A stretch of 64,000 nt of DNA from Methyloterricola oryzae (lineage in GTDB: Bacteria; Pseudomonadota; Gammaproteobacteria; Methylococcales; Methylococcaceae), in the NCBI RefSeq assembly GCF_000934725.1, contig NZ_JYNS01000002.1:372001-436000 (forward strand). The letters run 5' to 3'. This document shows positions 17,063 through 25,733 of this stretch, in pieces. Position numbers and translations under genes: made by a program. The notes under the pieces are model-generated. The model was not told the DNA's origin, ran no database searches, and saw nothing but the letters and a program-made list of their open reading frames with translations. The stretch's first letter is position 1; the number at the start of each line of letters is the position of its first letter.

Positions 17063-18649
17063 ATGAAACGGCGCGCGTTCGCCGCAGCGGTTCTCGGCTT
17101 GATGGCCCTGCGAGAGCCTCGGGCCGAACCCTCGCAGATCCAGGTCATCGAGGTGCGGGTGGCCGGCAGCCGCACGGGCGAGCCGGTGGAAGTCACCCTG
17201 GTCATGCCCGAACTGGAACAGCCGGTGCGGCGTCCCATCGCCGAGCAGGATTTCCTGCCGCTGGGAGCCGAAATGATCGTCCCCACGCGCACCGTGTTTC
17301 GTCTGCAATCACCCAATGGCACCGAGTGCACCCTCTCGCCCGGAGCGCGCTACCGGGTGGATTCCACCAGCGCGCGGGGTGAGATGCACTCGGTCCTGGG
17401 CGGGACGGCGCGTTTCCACGTCAGCAAGTTGCTGGATTTCTTCAATGTGGAGTTCAAGGGCTTCGTGGGCTTGGTGCGCGGGACCGAGTTCACCTTGAAA
17501 GTCGATCCCGGGCGAGACGTCGAGGCGGACCTCAAGGAAGGGCGCTTGCGCATCGGGCAGACAGGCAAGGTGCGCATCAACGAAGGCGCGCGCGAGAGCG
17601 AGGTGCTCGCGATCAAGATCCTGGAGCCCGGCATCGCCTCGCAAGCAAGCTATGCCTTGCAGCAGGAATCGGTGCTGCAGAGCTTTGCCACGATTCAGGA
17701 AGCGGAAGACCACTACCGCGCTCAGCTGGAAAGCGCGCTGGCGGGTGGAGATTTCGATCTGATCGAGGCCGCCAGGAACGATCTGGGTTCCATCTTCATC
17801 TCCTTGGGGCGCCCGCAATCGGCTGCGCCTCAGTTCAGCGAGGGTGCCGCCGCGGCGCAGGCGCGCAATGACAAGCCCTGGGAGGCACGCATGCTCAACA
17901 ACCTGGGCACCGCCCGCTACCAGTTGCGCGACTTCCGCGGCGCGATCCAGGCGCTGCAGCGCGCCTTGAGCATCAATCTGGAACTCTACCCGGTAGGCAT
18001 TCAGCGCCGCATCGCGCACAACTACAACAACCTGGGACTGGCCTACCGCGGTTTGGGAGACATGGCCCGCAGCATCGAGTACTTCGAGAAGGCGATCAAG
18101 ACCAACCAACTGCTGCCGGCGGATGACAGGAATCGCCAGGCGGCGGCCGGCAATTACGAAAACCTGGGCGAAACCTATCTGAAGCGCGGCGACAAGGAAC
18201 GCGGCTTCGAATACCTGGAGCGCGCCCTGAAAATCCGCAAGGCCCTGCCGCCCGCCGGCCGTCACCCGGATTTGGGCGTCAGCTACAACCGTCTGGGGAT
18301 CGCTTACGAACAGAGCGGGGATCTGGTCAAGGCCGAGCAGTACCACACTCAGGCGCTCACCCTCCGTCGCCAGCTGTACCCGGATGGACGCCACCCCACA
18401 GTGGCCGAGAGCCATTTCCACCTGGGCCGCGTCCTGTGCCGGCTGGGTAAATGCAAGCTGGGCATCAAGCAGCAGGAAGAGGCTTTGGCCCTGGCGCTGC
18501 GTTTATATCCCTCGGGAATCGACCGCACCATTGCCATCGCCTGCCGCAGTCTGGCCGAGGCCTGGCGGAAGGAAGGCGATCAGGGCAAGGCGGCCGACTA
18601 CCAGAAGCGGGCGGAGCAGGTGGAGGCGCGCCTGCAAATCGCCCCATGA
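17063..18649 (+). CDS. Secreted FecR-domain and TPR protein
   Basis: With ATG at 17063 the protein has 528 residues and a signal peptide MKRRAFAAAVLGLMAL cleaved near EPRAEP. Earlier GTG codons (17018, 17021) overlap the autotransporter stop but add a non-signal extension. Residues about 75-190 form a FecR-like domain with the motif GLVRGTEFTLKVDPG followed by EGRLRIGQTG. Residues about 215-525 form six or seven tetratricopeptide repeats of the kinesin-light-chain type, for example NNLGTARYQLRDFRGAIQAL and NYNNLGLAYRGLGDMARSIE. A periplasmic scaffold linking the surface protein to the membrane sensor is plausible. Its stop overlaps the start of the CHASE2-TIR gene (ATGA), so the two products are translationally coupled. 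Confidence 0.88.
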   Translation: MKRRAFAAAVLGLMALREPRAEPSQIQVIEVRVAGSRTGEPVEVTLVMPELEQPVRRPIAEQDFLPLGAEMIVPTRTVFRLQSPNGTECTLSPGARYRVDSTSARGEMHSVLGGTARFHVSKLLDFFNVEFKGFVGLVRGTEFTLKVDPGRDVEADLKEGRLRIGQTGKVRINEGARESEVLAIKILEPGIASQASYALQQESVLQSFATIQEAEDHYRAQLESALAGGDFDLIEAARNDLGSIFISLGRPQSAAPQFSEGAAAAQARNDKPWEARMLNNLGTARYQLRDFRGAIQALQRALSINLELYPVGIQRRIAHNYNNLGLAYRGLGDMARSIEYFEKAIKTNQLLPADDRNRQAAAGNYENLGETYLKRGDKERGFEYLERALKIRKALPPAGRHPDLGVSYNRLGIAYEQSGDLVKAEQYHTQALTLRRQLYPDGRHPTVAESHFHLGRVLCRLGKCKLGIKQQEEALALALRLYPSGIDRTIAIACRSLAEAWRKEGDQGKAADYQKRAEQVEARLQIAP

Positions 18650-20274
18650 TAGCCAAGCCGCGTCTGGCCTGGTATGTGCTCGCCTATTTGGGCCTGATGG
18701 CCGCGATCGCTCTTCTGACCCCCTGGCGTCATGTGGACTGGTACGTGGCCGGAAAGCTGTCTCCGCCGCCGCCCCTGGCCAGCAATATCGTCTTCCTCGG
18801 CCTCACGTCGCCGGCGGCCATTGCCGAGAGCGAACTGGCCAACTACCGGGAGCGCTTGTCGTCCCTGCTGCGCCTGATCGCGTCCGGCCAGTACGGGCGG
18901 CCGATGGTGCTGCTGCTCGACATCCGCATCCGCTCCTCCCAGACTGGCCTGGAGCAATTAACGCAGGCCATCAAGGCAGTGCAGGACGGCGGAACCAAGG
19001 TCTACGCCGCCGTCGACCCCTTCCAGCCCGGCACCACCGAATTCAACCCGGACTACATGGTACTGAACGAACATGCGCAGTCGCTTTACCAGGACGTGCT
19101 GGACGGTTCCGGCCATACCCTCATGCAATGGCTGTGGCAAACCGCCAAGTACGATGCCTATCTGGATATCGGCGACGGTGTATCCATCCCCGCTGTCGCC
19201 ATCAAGATTTCCGAGGACTTCTTCCAGTACCCCGTCGTGTCCTCGCAGCGCTCCATCGTGATCCAGGTCGGGCCGCGCGAGGACTTCCTGCAGCAGGCCT
19301 ATCGTTTCGAGGCCGGTACTCTTTCGCGGTTGGCGGACACATCGGGCAAGCCAGCCAAGCCCGACCTGAACGGAAAGCTGCTGATCGTCGGAAACCCCCA
19401 AGAAAAGCCTCCGGCCGAGTTTCCCGAGGAACTCAAGCGTCCCGGTCCGGAGTTGCTGGCCTGGGCCTTGTCAGCCCGCATTTCGCGCTCGACCGCCGAA
19501 CTCAAGGTCGAACCCTGGCTGCTGGTGGCCTACACGCTGGGTTTGTCCGGTCTGGCCTGTTTTCTGGCCAGGTTCCTGTATCTGCGCTCGCCGGCCTTGC
19601 GCAGCCGCTATCCCAGCCTGGCGCCCCTGGCCGGCGGCGCGCTCGCGCTGTTGGGACTGATTTTTGTCGTCTGGTTTCTGCGCTCGCTTAATTTCATTTA
19701 TCCAATGGTCACTCTGGTCGCGGCAGGGATTGTCGCGGCCAGCGTGATGACCGCGCTTTACCTCAAGCGGAGGCTGCAATGGGCCCTGTTCCACGCCGAG
19801 CGGATCGAGTCGACGGGCGATTACGATGTGTTCATCAGTTATTCGCGCACCGAGCCGGAACATATCGCCTGGGTGGCCGCCAACGTGGTCGAGCCCCTGC
19901 GGACCCAAGCCCGGAAGCCCGACGGTTCGCCATTGAAGGTATTCTTCGATAAGGAAAGCATCCGCCTCGGCGACGACTGGCCGACCCGGGTGGCGCACGA
20001 TGTGAACAGCAGTCGAGTGTTCGTTCCGATCTATTCCAGGGACTATTTTTCCAAGCCGGTGTGCAAGTACGAGATGGAGCAGGCGCTGAAGATGTATGTA
20101 ATGCTGAAAAACCTCATCGTGCCGGTGATGCGCTCGCAAGAGCCCATCGCCATACCAAACGCCTATGACGGTATCAACTACATCGACGCCATCCGCGAGC
20201 CGGAGTTCGCGAAGAGGCTGGTGGAGCGCGTGTCGCAGGCAATTGCCGAGGTCGAACTGCGAGCCGTCGTTTAA
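18646..20274 (+). CDS. Membrane protein with CHASE2-like sensor and cytoplasmic TIR domain
   Basis: The ATG at 18646 overlaps the preceding stop and gives 542 residues. A membrane helix (about 8-26) leads into a long periplasmic CHASE2-like domain (about 27-290, with NIVFLGLTSP and MVLLLDIRI strands). Three helices follow (about 292-312, 326-346 and 351-374), the arrangement typical of CHASE2 receptors. The C-terminus, from Asp392, is a TIR domain: DYDVFISYS (392-400), VFFDKESIRLGDDW around Asp435, SRVFVPIYS, and CKYEME with Glu476 where NAD-cleaving TIR domains place their catalytic Glu. CHASE2 normally feeds cyclases or kinases, so a TIR output is unusual. NADase or signal-nucleotide production triggered by an envelope signal is my inference. 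It is the last gene of the locus. Confidence 0.85.
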   Translation: MIAKPRLAWYVLAYLGLMAAIALLTPWRHVDWYVAGKLSPPPPLASNIVFLGLTSPAAIAESELANYRERLSSLLRLIASGQYGRPMVLLLDIRIRSSQTGLEQLTQAIKAVQDGGTKVYAAVDPFQPGTTEFNPDYMVLNEHAQSLYQDVLDGSGHTLMQWLWQTAKYDAYLDIGDGVSIPAVAIKISEDFFQYPVVSSQRSIVIQVGPREDFLQQAYRFEAGTLSRLADTSGKPAKPDLNGKLLIVGNPQEKPPAEFPEELKRPGPELLAWALSARISRSTAELKVEPWLLVAYTLGLSGLACFLARFLYLRSPALRSRYPSLAPLAGGALALLGLIFVVWFLRSLNFIYPMVTLVAAGIVAASVMTALYLKRRLQWALFHAERIESTGDYDVFISYSRTEPEHIAWVAANVVEPLRTQARKPDGSPLKVFFDKESIRLGDDWPTRVAHDVNSSRVFVPIYSRDYFSKPVCKYEMEQALKMYVMLKNLIVPVMRSQEPIAIPNAYDGINYIDAIREPEFAKRLVERVSQAIAEVELRAVV

Positions 20275-20482
20275 AGAAAGCGAGCTGCCGATCCATGCGA
20301 ACCAGTTCCGTCAATTGTCGGCCCGCTCAAGGCATTCAGACCGTATCCAAGCTGAATCCCTGGCTTGCTTGAGCGGCCCAAGTTGCATCCGACGGGGGCA
20401 CGAATTCGCGCGTGACTGTCATCCCGTGTCACAATTGAGTCTTTGAAGCCCCGAGCTTCGCGCCTTCCGACCCTACGCCGAA

Positions 20483-21814
20483 GTGACCCACGACACCAAA
20501 CATTCCGCCTTCGTCCGCTGGTTCCGCGATTCATCCCCCTATATCCACGCGCACCGGGGCCGCACCTTCGTGGTGTCATTCGGCGGCGAGGCCCTGGCCG
20601 ACGGCCTGTTCGCCAACCTGGTCCACGATTTTGCCCTGCTCAACAGCCTGGGCATCCGCCTGGTGCTGGTGCATGGCGCCAGGCCTCAGGTGGAGCAGCG
20701 CCTGCGCGCCATGGGCGCGGAGCTGCGCTATGTGGGTGCACTGCGCGTGACCGACGCCGTGGCCCTGGAATGCGTCAAGGAAGCTGCCGGCACGGTGCGG
20801 GTGGAGATCGAGGCGTTGTTGTCCATGGGCCTGGCCAATTCCCCCATGGCAGGGGCCCGGATTCGCGTGGCTTCCGGCAATTTCGTGGTGGCCAAGCCTC
20901 TGGGTGTCCGCGATGGCGTTGACTTCGGCCACACCGGCGAAGTGCGCCGGGTGGACGCCGAAGCCATCCGCGCAAGCCTGGACCAGGGCAATGTGGTGTT
21001 GTTGTCGCCCTTGGGCTATTCGCCGACCGGGGAGATTTTCAACCTCAGCGCTGAGGAAGTCGCCACGGCGGTGGCATCGGCCCTCAGGGCAGACAAACTG
21101 CTCCTGCTGGCGGAGCAGGATTGCCGCAGCCCGACCGACGGCAAACCGCTGCAACAACTCACCACACGGGAGGCCGGGGAACTGTTGCAAAACGTTCTCC
21201 CCTTGCAGGAAGAGATGTATCCACACCTGAAGGCGGCGGTGGTGGCGGCGCAGTCCGGCGTGCAGCGGGCCCATTTGATCAATCGGCACATCGACGGCGC
21301 GATTCTGCTGGAGCTTTTTACCCGTGACGGCGTGGGCACCCTGGTCAGCTCCACGCCTTTCGAGGAAATGCGCCCCGCGGCGATCAACGACATCGGCGGC
21401 CTGTTGGACCTGATCCGCCCGCTGGAGGAAAGCGGCGTGCTGGTGCCGCGCACCCGCGAGAACCTGGAGCGGGAAATCACTGCCTACAGCGTGATCGAAC
21501 GCGACGGTTTGATCGTCGGCTGCGGCGCGTTGCACGTCTTCGCCGAGGAGAAAATGGCCGAACTGGCTTGCCTGGCCCTGCATCCGGATTATCGCGGGGA
21601 AAAGCGCGGCGAACGCCTGCTCGGCCATTTGGAGGCCAAGGCACGCCGTCTGGGACTGGAGCGGGTGTTCGTGCTTAGCACGCAGACCATCCATTGGTTC
21701 CGGGAGCGCGGCTATGATCCGGCCCGCATCGGCGATCTGCCCGTCAAGCGTCAGGCACTCTACAATTACCGGCGCAATTCCAAGATACTGGTCAAACACT
21801 TGGACAAGCCCTGA
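20483..21814 (+). CDS. argA: N-acetylglutamate synthase (amino-acid N-acetyltransferase)
   Basis: At 443 residues from the GTG at 20483 it is the same length as E. coli ArgA. The N-terminal amino-acid-kinase-like domain (about 1-290) shows FVVSFGGEAL, LVLVHGARPQ and a GEIFNLSAEEVA segment. The C-terminal GNAT acetyltransferase domain (about 300-443) contains HPDYRGEKRGERLL, the acetyl-CoA binding loop. It catalyses acetyl transfer from acetyl-CoA to glutamate, the first step of arginine synthesis, and the family is feedback-regulated by arginine. The gene has its own 208-bp upstream gap, in which I see no other feature, and no strong ribosome site. Confidence 0.95.
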   Translation: MTHDTKHSAFVRWFRDSSPYIHAHRGRTFVVSFGGEALADGLFANLVHDFALLNSLGIRLVLVHGARPQVEQRLRAMGAELRYVGALRVTDAVALECVKEAAGTVRVEIEALLSMGLANSPMAGARIRVASGNFVVAKPLGVRDGVDFGHTGEVRRVDAEAIRASLDQGNVVLLSPLGYSPTGEIFNLSAEEVATAVASALRADKLLLLAEQDCRSPTDGKPLQQLTTREAGELLQNVLPLQEEMYPHLKAAVVAAQSGVQRAHLINRHIDGAILLELFTRDGVGTLVSSTPFEEMRPAAINDIGGLLDLIRPLEESGVLVPRTRENLEREITAYSVIERDGLIVGCGALHVFAEEKMAELACLALHPDYRGEKRGERLLGHLEAKARRLGLERVFVLSTQTIHWFRERGYDPARIGDLPVKRQALYNYRRNSKILVKHLDKP

Positions 21815-21861
21815 ATCGCCGTCCATCATATCCGCTACGTAATCAAAGGATTGCCAGGCCT

Positions 21862-22680
21862 ATGAGCAACGTCCTGCACGCCAGCCACGAAGGACCGATC
21901 CGCGTACTGCAGTTGACCGATTTTCACCTGCTACGGGATCCGGCCGAGACCATGATGGGCATCAACACGGAGCAAAGCTTCACATCTGTCCTGCATGCCG
22001 CTTCCAGGGACCATGGTCCCGCCGACCTGATCCTGATGACCGGTGACCTTGCGCAGGATGCAAGCCCGGAGGTCTACGGGCGGTTACAGGGGTATCTGCA
22101 GGCGGTGGGAGTGCCGGTGTGCTGTATTCCAGGCAATCATGATGAACTGGAACTGATGCAGTCTCACCTGGCGGCTGACCGCATTTATCTGGAAGGGGAA
22201 ATACTGCTGGGATCCTGGCAGATCATCTGCCTGGACAGCACGGTGCTGGATTCGGCCGGCGGTTATCTGCGCAGCGGTCAGATGGCCTTCCTGGAATCCG
22301 CACTGGATTCCGCGGCGGGCCTTCATACCCTGGTCTGCCTGCATCATTCGCCGCTGCCCACGCGTAGCCAATGGCTGGATACCATGCGGCTCGGCAACGG
22401 CGAGGAATTCATTGGCTTACTGAAGAACCGGGAGCGGGTGCGGGTGGTCGTGTTTGGCCATGTGCACCAAGCCATGGATGTCCAGGAGGAGAACTTGCGC
22501 CTGCTCGCCTGTCCGTCCACTTGCTTCCAGTTCAAGCCGGGCAGTTCCGACTTTGCGCTGGACGCGGCGGCCCCCGGATACCGTTGGCTGGATCTGCACC
22601 CGGACGGCGAAGTGACAACGGGCGTGGTTCGGCTCGCCAGTTTGCCCTCTGGCCTCAACCTGGCAGCGCCGGGTTATTGA
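21862..22680 (+). CDS. cpdA: 3',5'-cyclic-AMP phosphodiesterase
   Basis: This 272-residue cytosolic enzyme is of the calcineurin-like class III phosphodiesterases. Its metal-binding motifs are in order: QLTDFHL (Asp20, His22), TGDLAQD (Asp62), GNHDE (Asn92, His93) and GHVHQA near the C-terminus. This pattern and length (E. coli CpdA is 275 residues) match Icc/CpdA, which hydrolyses cAMP to AMP and so tempers CRP-type signalling. Its last 7 bp overlap the convergent rppH gene. Other small metallophosphodiesterases look similar, so the substrate is assigned by family resemblance. Confidence 0.88.
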   Translation: MSNVLHASHEGPIRVLQLTDFHLLRDPAETMMGINTEQSFTSVLHAASRDHGPADLILMTGDLAQDASPEVYGRLQGYLQAVGVPVCCIPGNHDELELMQSHLAADRIYLEGEILLGSWQIICLDSTVLDSAGGYLRSGQMAFLESALDSAAGLHTLVCLHHSPLPTRSQWLDTMRLGNGEEFIGLLKNRERVRVVVFGHVHQAMDVQEENLRLLACPSTCFQFKPGSSDFALDAAAPGYRWLDLHPDGEVTTGVVRLASLPSGLNLAAPGY

Positions 22681-23207
22681 GAATCCGCTTTGCGTTCCTC
22701 GGACAGGAAGCCGACCGCGCTCACCGGGACCTGGGCCGGAATCAAGTGGTAACCCAGTTCGGTCAGCGCCTGGCGGTAGACTTCCCGCTTGAAGTAGACC
22801 ACGTCGGTCAAGGGATGCCAGTAGTCGACCCAGCACCAGGCGTCGAATTCCGGTTTGTCGGAACAATTCAGACAGATATTGGATTCGGCGGCGTTGAGGC
22901 GAAGGATGTACCAGAGCTGCTTCTGCCCGATACACAGGGGTTGGGAATGTTTACGAATGTAACGCTCGGGCAGATCGTAGCGCAGCCACTCGTTGGTCCT
23001 GCCGATGACCTGCACATGCGAATTGCGTAGGCCAACCTCCTCGTACAGTTCCCGGAACATGGCGCTATCCGGATCCTCGTTGAACTTGATGCCGCCCTGG
23101 GGAAACTGCCACGAACGCATTCCTGCGCGGCGGGCCCAAAACACGCGGCCGTCGTCATTGCAAAGAATGATACCTACATTGAGGCGGTAACCTTCCGAGT
23201 CGATCAT
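22674..23207 (-). CDS. rppH: RNA pyrophosphohydrolase (Nudix)
   Basis: The 177-residue protein carries the full Nudix box at residues 38-60 (GGIKFNEDPDSAMFRELY followed by EEVGL), preceded by the conserved YRLNVGIILCN start and WQFPQGG. RppH converts 5'-triphosphate RNA ends to monophosphates, licensing RNase E decay. Length and motifs match E. coli RppH (176 residues). It is divergent from the HAD phosphatase gene, an arrangement also known from pseudomonads, and convergent with cpdA. Confidence 0.95.
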   Translation of the reverse strand: MIDSEGYRLNVGIILCNDDGRVFWARRAGMRSWQFPQGGIKFNEDPDSAMFRELYEEVGLRNSHVQVIGRTNEWLRYDLPERYIRKHSQPLCIGQKQLWYILRLNAAESNICLNCSDKPEFDAWCWVDYWHPLTDVVYFKREVYRQALTELGYHLIPAQVPVSAVGFLSEERKADSQ

Positions 23208-23241
23208 GTCAGGATTCAGTCCGGCTGGTGTCCTCGAATGC

Positions 23242-23247
23242 TATAAT
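23242..23247 (+). promoter_or_regulatory. Candidate -10 box upstream of HAD phosphatase gene
   Basis: A perfect TATAAT lies in the 161-bp gap between rppH and the HAD gene and would give a leader of roughly 115 bases to the start at 23369. No good -35 hexamer sits at 16-18 bp, so the call is tentative. Confidence 0.3.
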
Positions 23248-23368
23248 GCCTGCCCTGTTCGTGTATCCCCGAACGACCACATTGTTTCATAAATCAATTG
23301 CGTTTGCCACCGCTTGGGCGCTTATCTGCGCGCACGCTGCGGACGTGCCTGAATCCGACTGAGTTTGC

Positions 23369-24019
23369 ATGAATCTGGCCATTTTCGACTTGGACAACAC
23401 CCTGATCGCCGGCGACAGCGATTATCTTTGGGGCGAGTTTCTAGTGGAGCAGGGCGTGGTTGAGCCGGCTTATTTTGCCGAAAACGACCGCTTCTACCAG
23501 GAATACAAAGCCGGCAGGCTGAATATCGGGGAGTTCCTGCGCTTCGCCCTGAAGCCCCTGTCCGAACACGCGCTGGAAGTCTTGCTGGATTGGCGGGAAC
23601 AGTTCATCTTGGAGAAGATCAGGCCGATCCTGCTGCCGGCGGCGCAGGACCTGATCGAACGGCACCGCGCGGGGGGTGATCTGCCCCTGGTGATCACCGC
23701 CACCAATCGCTTCGTGACCGAGCCCATTGTCGGCCTTTATGGTATCGAGCATCTCATAGCCACCTCGCCAGAACTGGCGGATGGGCGCTATACCGGCGAT
23801 TTCGTCGGCGAGCCATGCTTTCGGGAGGGCAAGGTGAAGCGGCTGGAGGCATGGCTGCAGGAGCACCAGTGCGGCCTTGAGGGCAGCTGGTTCTACAGCG
23901 ATTCCCACAACGATATTCCATTGCTGTCCGTGGTCTCCAACCCGGTGGCCGTGGACCCCGACGAAACCCTGGCGGCCTACGCGCAGGAACAGGGCTGGCC
24001 GGTGATCAGCCTGCGTTGA
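23369..24019 (+). CDS. HAD-superfamily subfamily IB phosphatase (SerB-like)
   Basis: The 216-residue protein has the HAD motifs FDLDNTL (nucleophile Asp7 and acid Asp9), a motif II threonine in VITATNR, a lysine in REGKVKRL and the acidic pair in YSDSHNDIPLL. The cap type and spacing fit subfamily IB, which includes phosphoserine and other small-phosphoester phosphatases. Proteins of this type are encoded next to rppH in other gammaproteobacteria. Phosphoserine is a possible substrate, and the window also has serA and serC but no other serB candidate. Histidinol phosphate or lipid phosphates cannot be excluded. Confidence 0.85.
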   Translation: MNLAIFDLDNTLIAGDSDYLWGEFLVEQGVVEPAYFAENDRFYQEYKAGRLNIGEFLRFALKPLSEHALEVLLDWREQFILEKIRPILLPAAQDLIERHRAGGDLPLVITATNRFVTEPIVGLYGIEHLIATSPELADGRYTGDFVGEPCFREGKVKRLEAWLQEHQCGLEGSWFYSDSHNDIPLLSVVSNPVAVDPDETLAAYAQEQGWPVISLR

Positions 24020-24035
24020 GGCGGAGCCCGGCGTC

Positions 24036-24266
24036 TCAGCTCTTGCGGATCATGTAGTGAAGGACGCCGGAATCTTCGCCGCGGACCAGCAGTGTGTGCC
24101 CGGTTTGTTCCAGGAACACGCCGAAATCCAGCACCGACGCCGGGTCCGTGGCCAGCACCCGGACCACCTGGCCGCTGTCCATCCCGTGCAGCGCCTTCTT
24201 CAGGCGCAGCAGGGGCAGGGGACACATGAGACCGCAGGTATCAAGTTCAAGGTCGAAGTCAGACAT
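24036..24266 (-). CDS. TusA-family sulfur carrier protein
   Basis: Starting at the ATG at 24266 gives 76 residues beginning MSDFDLELDTCGLMCPLP. The CPxP motif (Cys15) is the persulfide-carrying site of the TusA/SirA family, and Cys11 is an additional cysteine. A longer upstream frame exists but would run into cysG, so the short start is preferred. TusA-type proteins relay sulfur from cysteine desulfurases to tRNA thiolation or other acceptors. It is divergent from cysG, 60 bp away, which fits a sulfur-metabolism neighbourhood. Whether it serves tRNA thiolation or sulfur trafficking cannot be told from sequence. Confidence 0.88.
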   Translation of the reverse strand: MSDFDLELDTCGLMCPLPLLRLKKALHGMDSGQVVRVLATDPASVLDFGVFLEQTGHTLLVRGEDSGVLHYMIRKS

Positions 24267-24326
24267 GGGAAGAAGAGCATGTTTTGCATCGCATCGTGGA
24301 TCGGATTTTAACAAATGCCGCGACCC

Positions 24327-25733
24327 ATGGATTATCTGCCGCTGTTTTTCAAATTGACCGATGCACCCTGCCTGGTGGTGGGGGGCGGAGAAGTGGCCTT
24401 GCGCAAGGTGGATACCCTGCGCCGCGCGGGCGCCAGCGTGACCGTGATCAGCCCCGCCCTGTGCCCCGCTTTGACCGAGTTGGCGGAAGGCGGGCATATA
24501 CATTGGGTGGCCGGCGAATTCGCCGCATATGTCTCCGAGCTGCCTGGGTTTCGCCTGGTGATCAGCGCCACCGACCGGGCGGACGTCAACCAGGCCGTCT
24601 ACCGCGCTGCGGTTGCTCTGAACCTGCCAGTGAACGTGGTGGACTGTCCCGAGCTTTGTACCTTTATCTTTCCGGCCATTATCGACCGCTCGCCGGTGGT
24701 GGCGGCGGTATCCTCAGGCGGGGTCTCGCCGGTGCTCGCCCGGCTCCTCAGGGGGCGGATCGAGGCGCTGATTCCGCCCGGATTTGGCGAGTTGGCGCGG
24801 CTGGCGGAGCGGTATCGTAGCCAGGTCAAGGCGGCCCTTACGGACCCCTCCCGGCGTCGCCGCTTCTGGGAAAGCGCCTTGCAGGGCACGCCGGCGGAAT
24901 TGGTGTTGAGCGGGCGTTCCGGAGAAGCGGAAGCCGTGCTGGAACGCGATCTGGCTGCGGCAGTCTCCGGCAGTTCCGCCGCCGCGGGCATGGTGTACCT
25001 GGTTGGTGCCGGGCCGGGGGATCCGGATCTGCTAACCGTACGCGCCCTGCGTCTGATCCAGGAGGCCGATGTCGTCGTCTACGACCGCCTCGTTTCGCCC
25101 GAGGTCATGGCGTTGGTTCGCAAGGACGCCGAGCGGATCTATGCGGGCAAGCAGCGCAGCGAGCATACCCTTCCCCAGGATCAGATCAACCGCCTGCTGG
25201 CTGATCTGGCCAAGTCGGGGCGCCGGGTCGTGCGGCTCAAGGGCGGGGACCCGTTCATCTTTGGGCGCGGCGGCGAGGAAATCGAGACCCTGATGGCCGA
25301 GGGGATCGTATTCCAGGTCGTACCCGGCATTACCGCGGCATCGGGCTGCGCCGCTTATGCCGGCATTCCCCTGACCCACCGCGATTACGCGCAGTCCTGC
25401 ACCTTCGTAACCGGGCACTTGAAGGACGGCACGGTGATCGACCTGGACTGGCGGCGCCTGGCGGTGCCGCAGCAGACCATCGTGATCTATATGGGGCTGC
25501 AAGGGCTGGAAGCCATCTGCGACTCGCTGCAGGCGCACGGCTGCGCCCCCGATCTTCCCGCCGCCCTAATACAGCAGGGCACCACCCGCCATCAGGTGGT
25601 GGTCACCGGCACCCTCGCGAGCCTGCCCGGGAAGGTGGCCGAGCGGAACATCAAGGCCCCGACCCTGGTGATCATAGGCCAGGTCGTGCGCCTGCACGAG
25701 CGCTTGGCCTGGTTCCACACCGACGGCGCCTAG
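24327..25733 (+). CDS. cysG: Siroheme synthase (trifunctional)
   Basis: Two fused modules are visible. An N-terminal precorrin-2 dehydrogenase/ferrochelatase (about 1-210) has the dinucleotide motif [11 protein letters not shown] and the conserved [16 protein letters not shown]-terminal uroporphyrinogen-III C-methyltransferase (about 220-468) has [27 protein letters not shown] and PGITAASG. It makes siroheme for sulfite and nitrite reductases. I chose the ATG at 24327, since family members start MDxLPxF; an in-frame ATG at 24315 adds four residues. The length is close to E. coli CysG (457). Its last 4 bp overlap the convergent ROK kinase gene. Confidence 0.96.
   Translation: MDYLPLFFKLTDAPCLVVGGGEVALRKVDTLRRAGASVTVISPALCPALTELAEGGHIHWVAGEFAAYVSELPGFRLVISATDRADVNQAVYRAAVALNLPVNVVDCPELCTFIFPAIIDRSPVVAAVSSGGVSPVLARLLRGRIEALIPPGFGELARLAERYRSQVKAALTDPSRRRRFWESALQGTPAELVLSGRSGEAEAVLERDLAAAVSGSSAAAGMVYLVGAGPGDPDLLTVRALRLIQEADVVVYDRLVSPEVMALVRKDAERIYAGKQRSEHTLPQDQINRLLADLAKSGRRVVRLKGGDPFIFGRGGEEIETLMAEGIVFQVVPGITAASGCAAYAGIPLTHRDYAQSCTFVTGHLKDGTVIDLDWRRLAVPQQTIVIYMGLQGLEAICDSLQAHGCAPDLPAALIQQGTTRHQVVVTGTLASLPGKVAERNIKAPTLVIIGQVVRLHERLAWFHTDGA

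Noticed and set aside
18384-19691. 435-codon frame overlapping the FecR-TPR and CHASE2-TIR genes
   Set aside because: Arg/Gly/Ala-rich out-of-frame reading; the overlapping genes have signal peptides, TPR, CHASE2 and TIR motifs.
24267-24503. N-terminal extension of the TusA-like protein
   Set aside because: It would run into the cysG coding region and lacks TusA character; the ATG at 24266 gives the exact family length.
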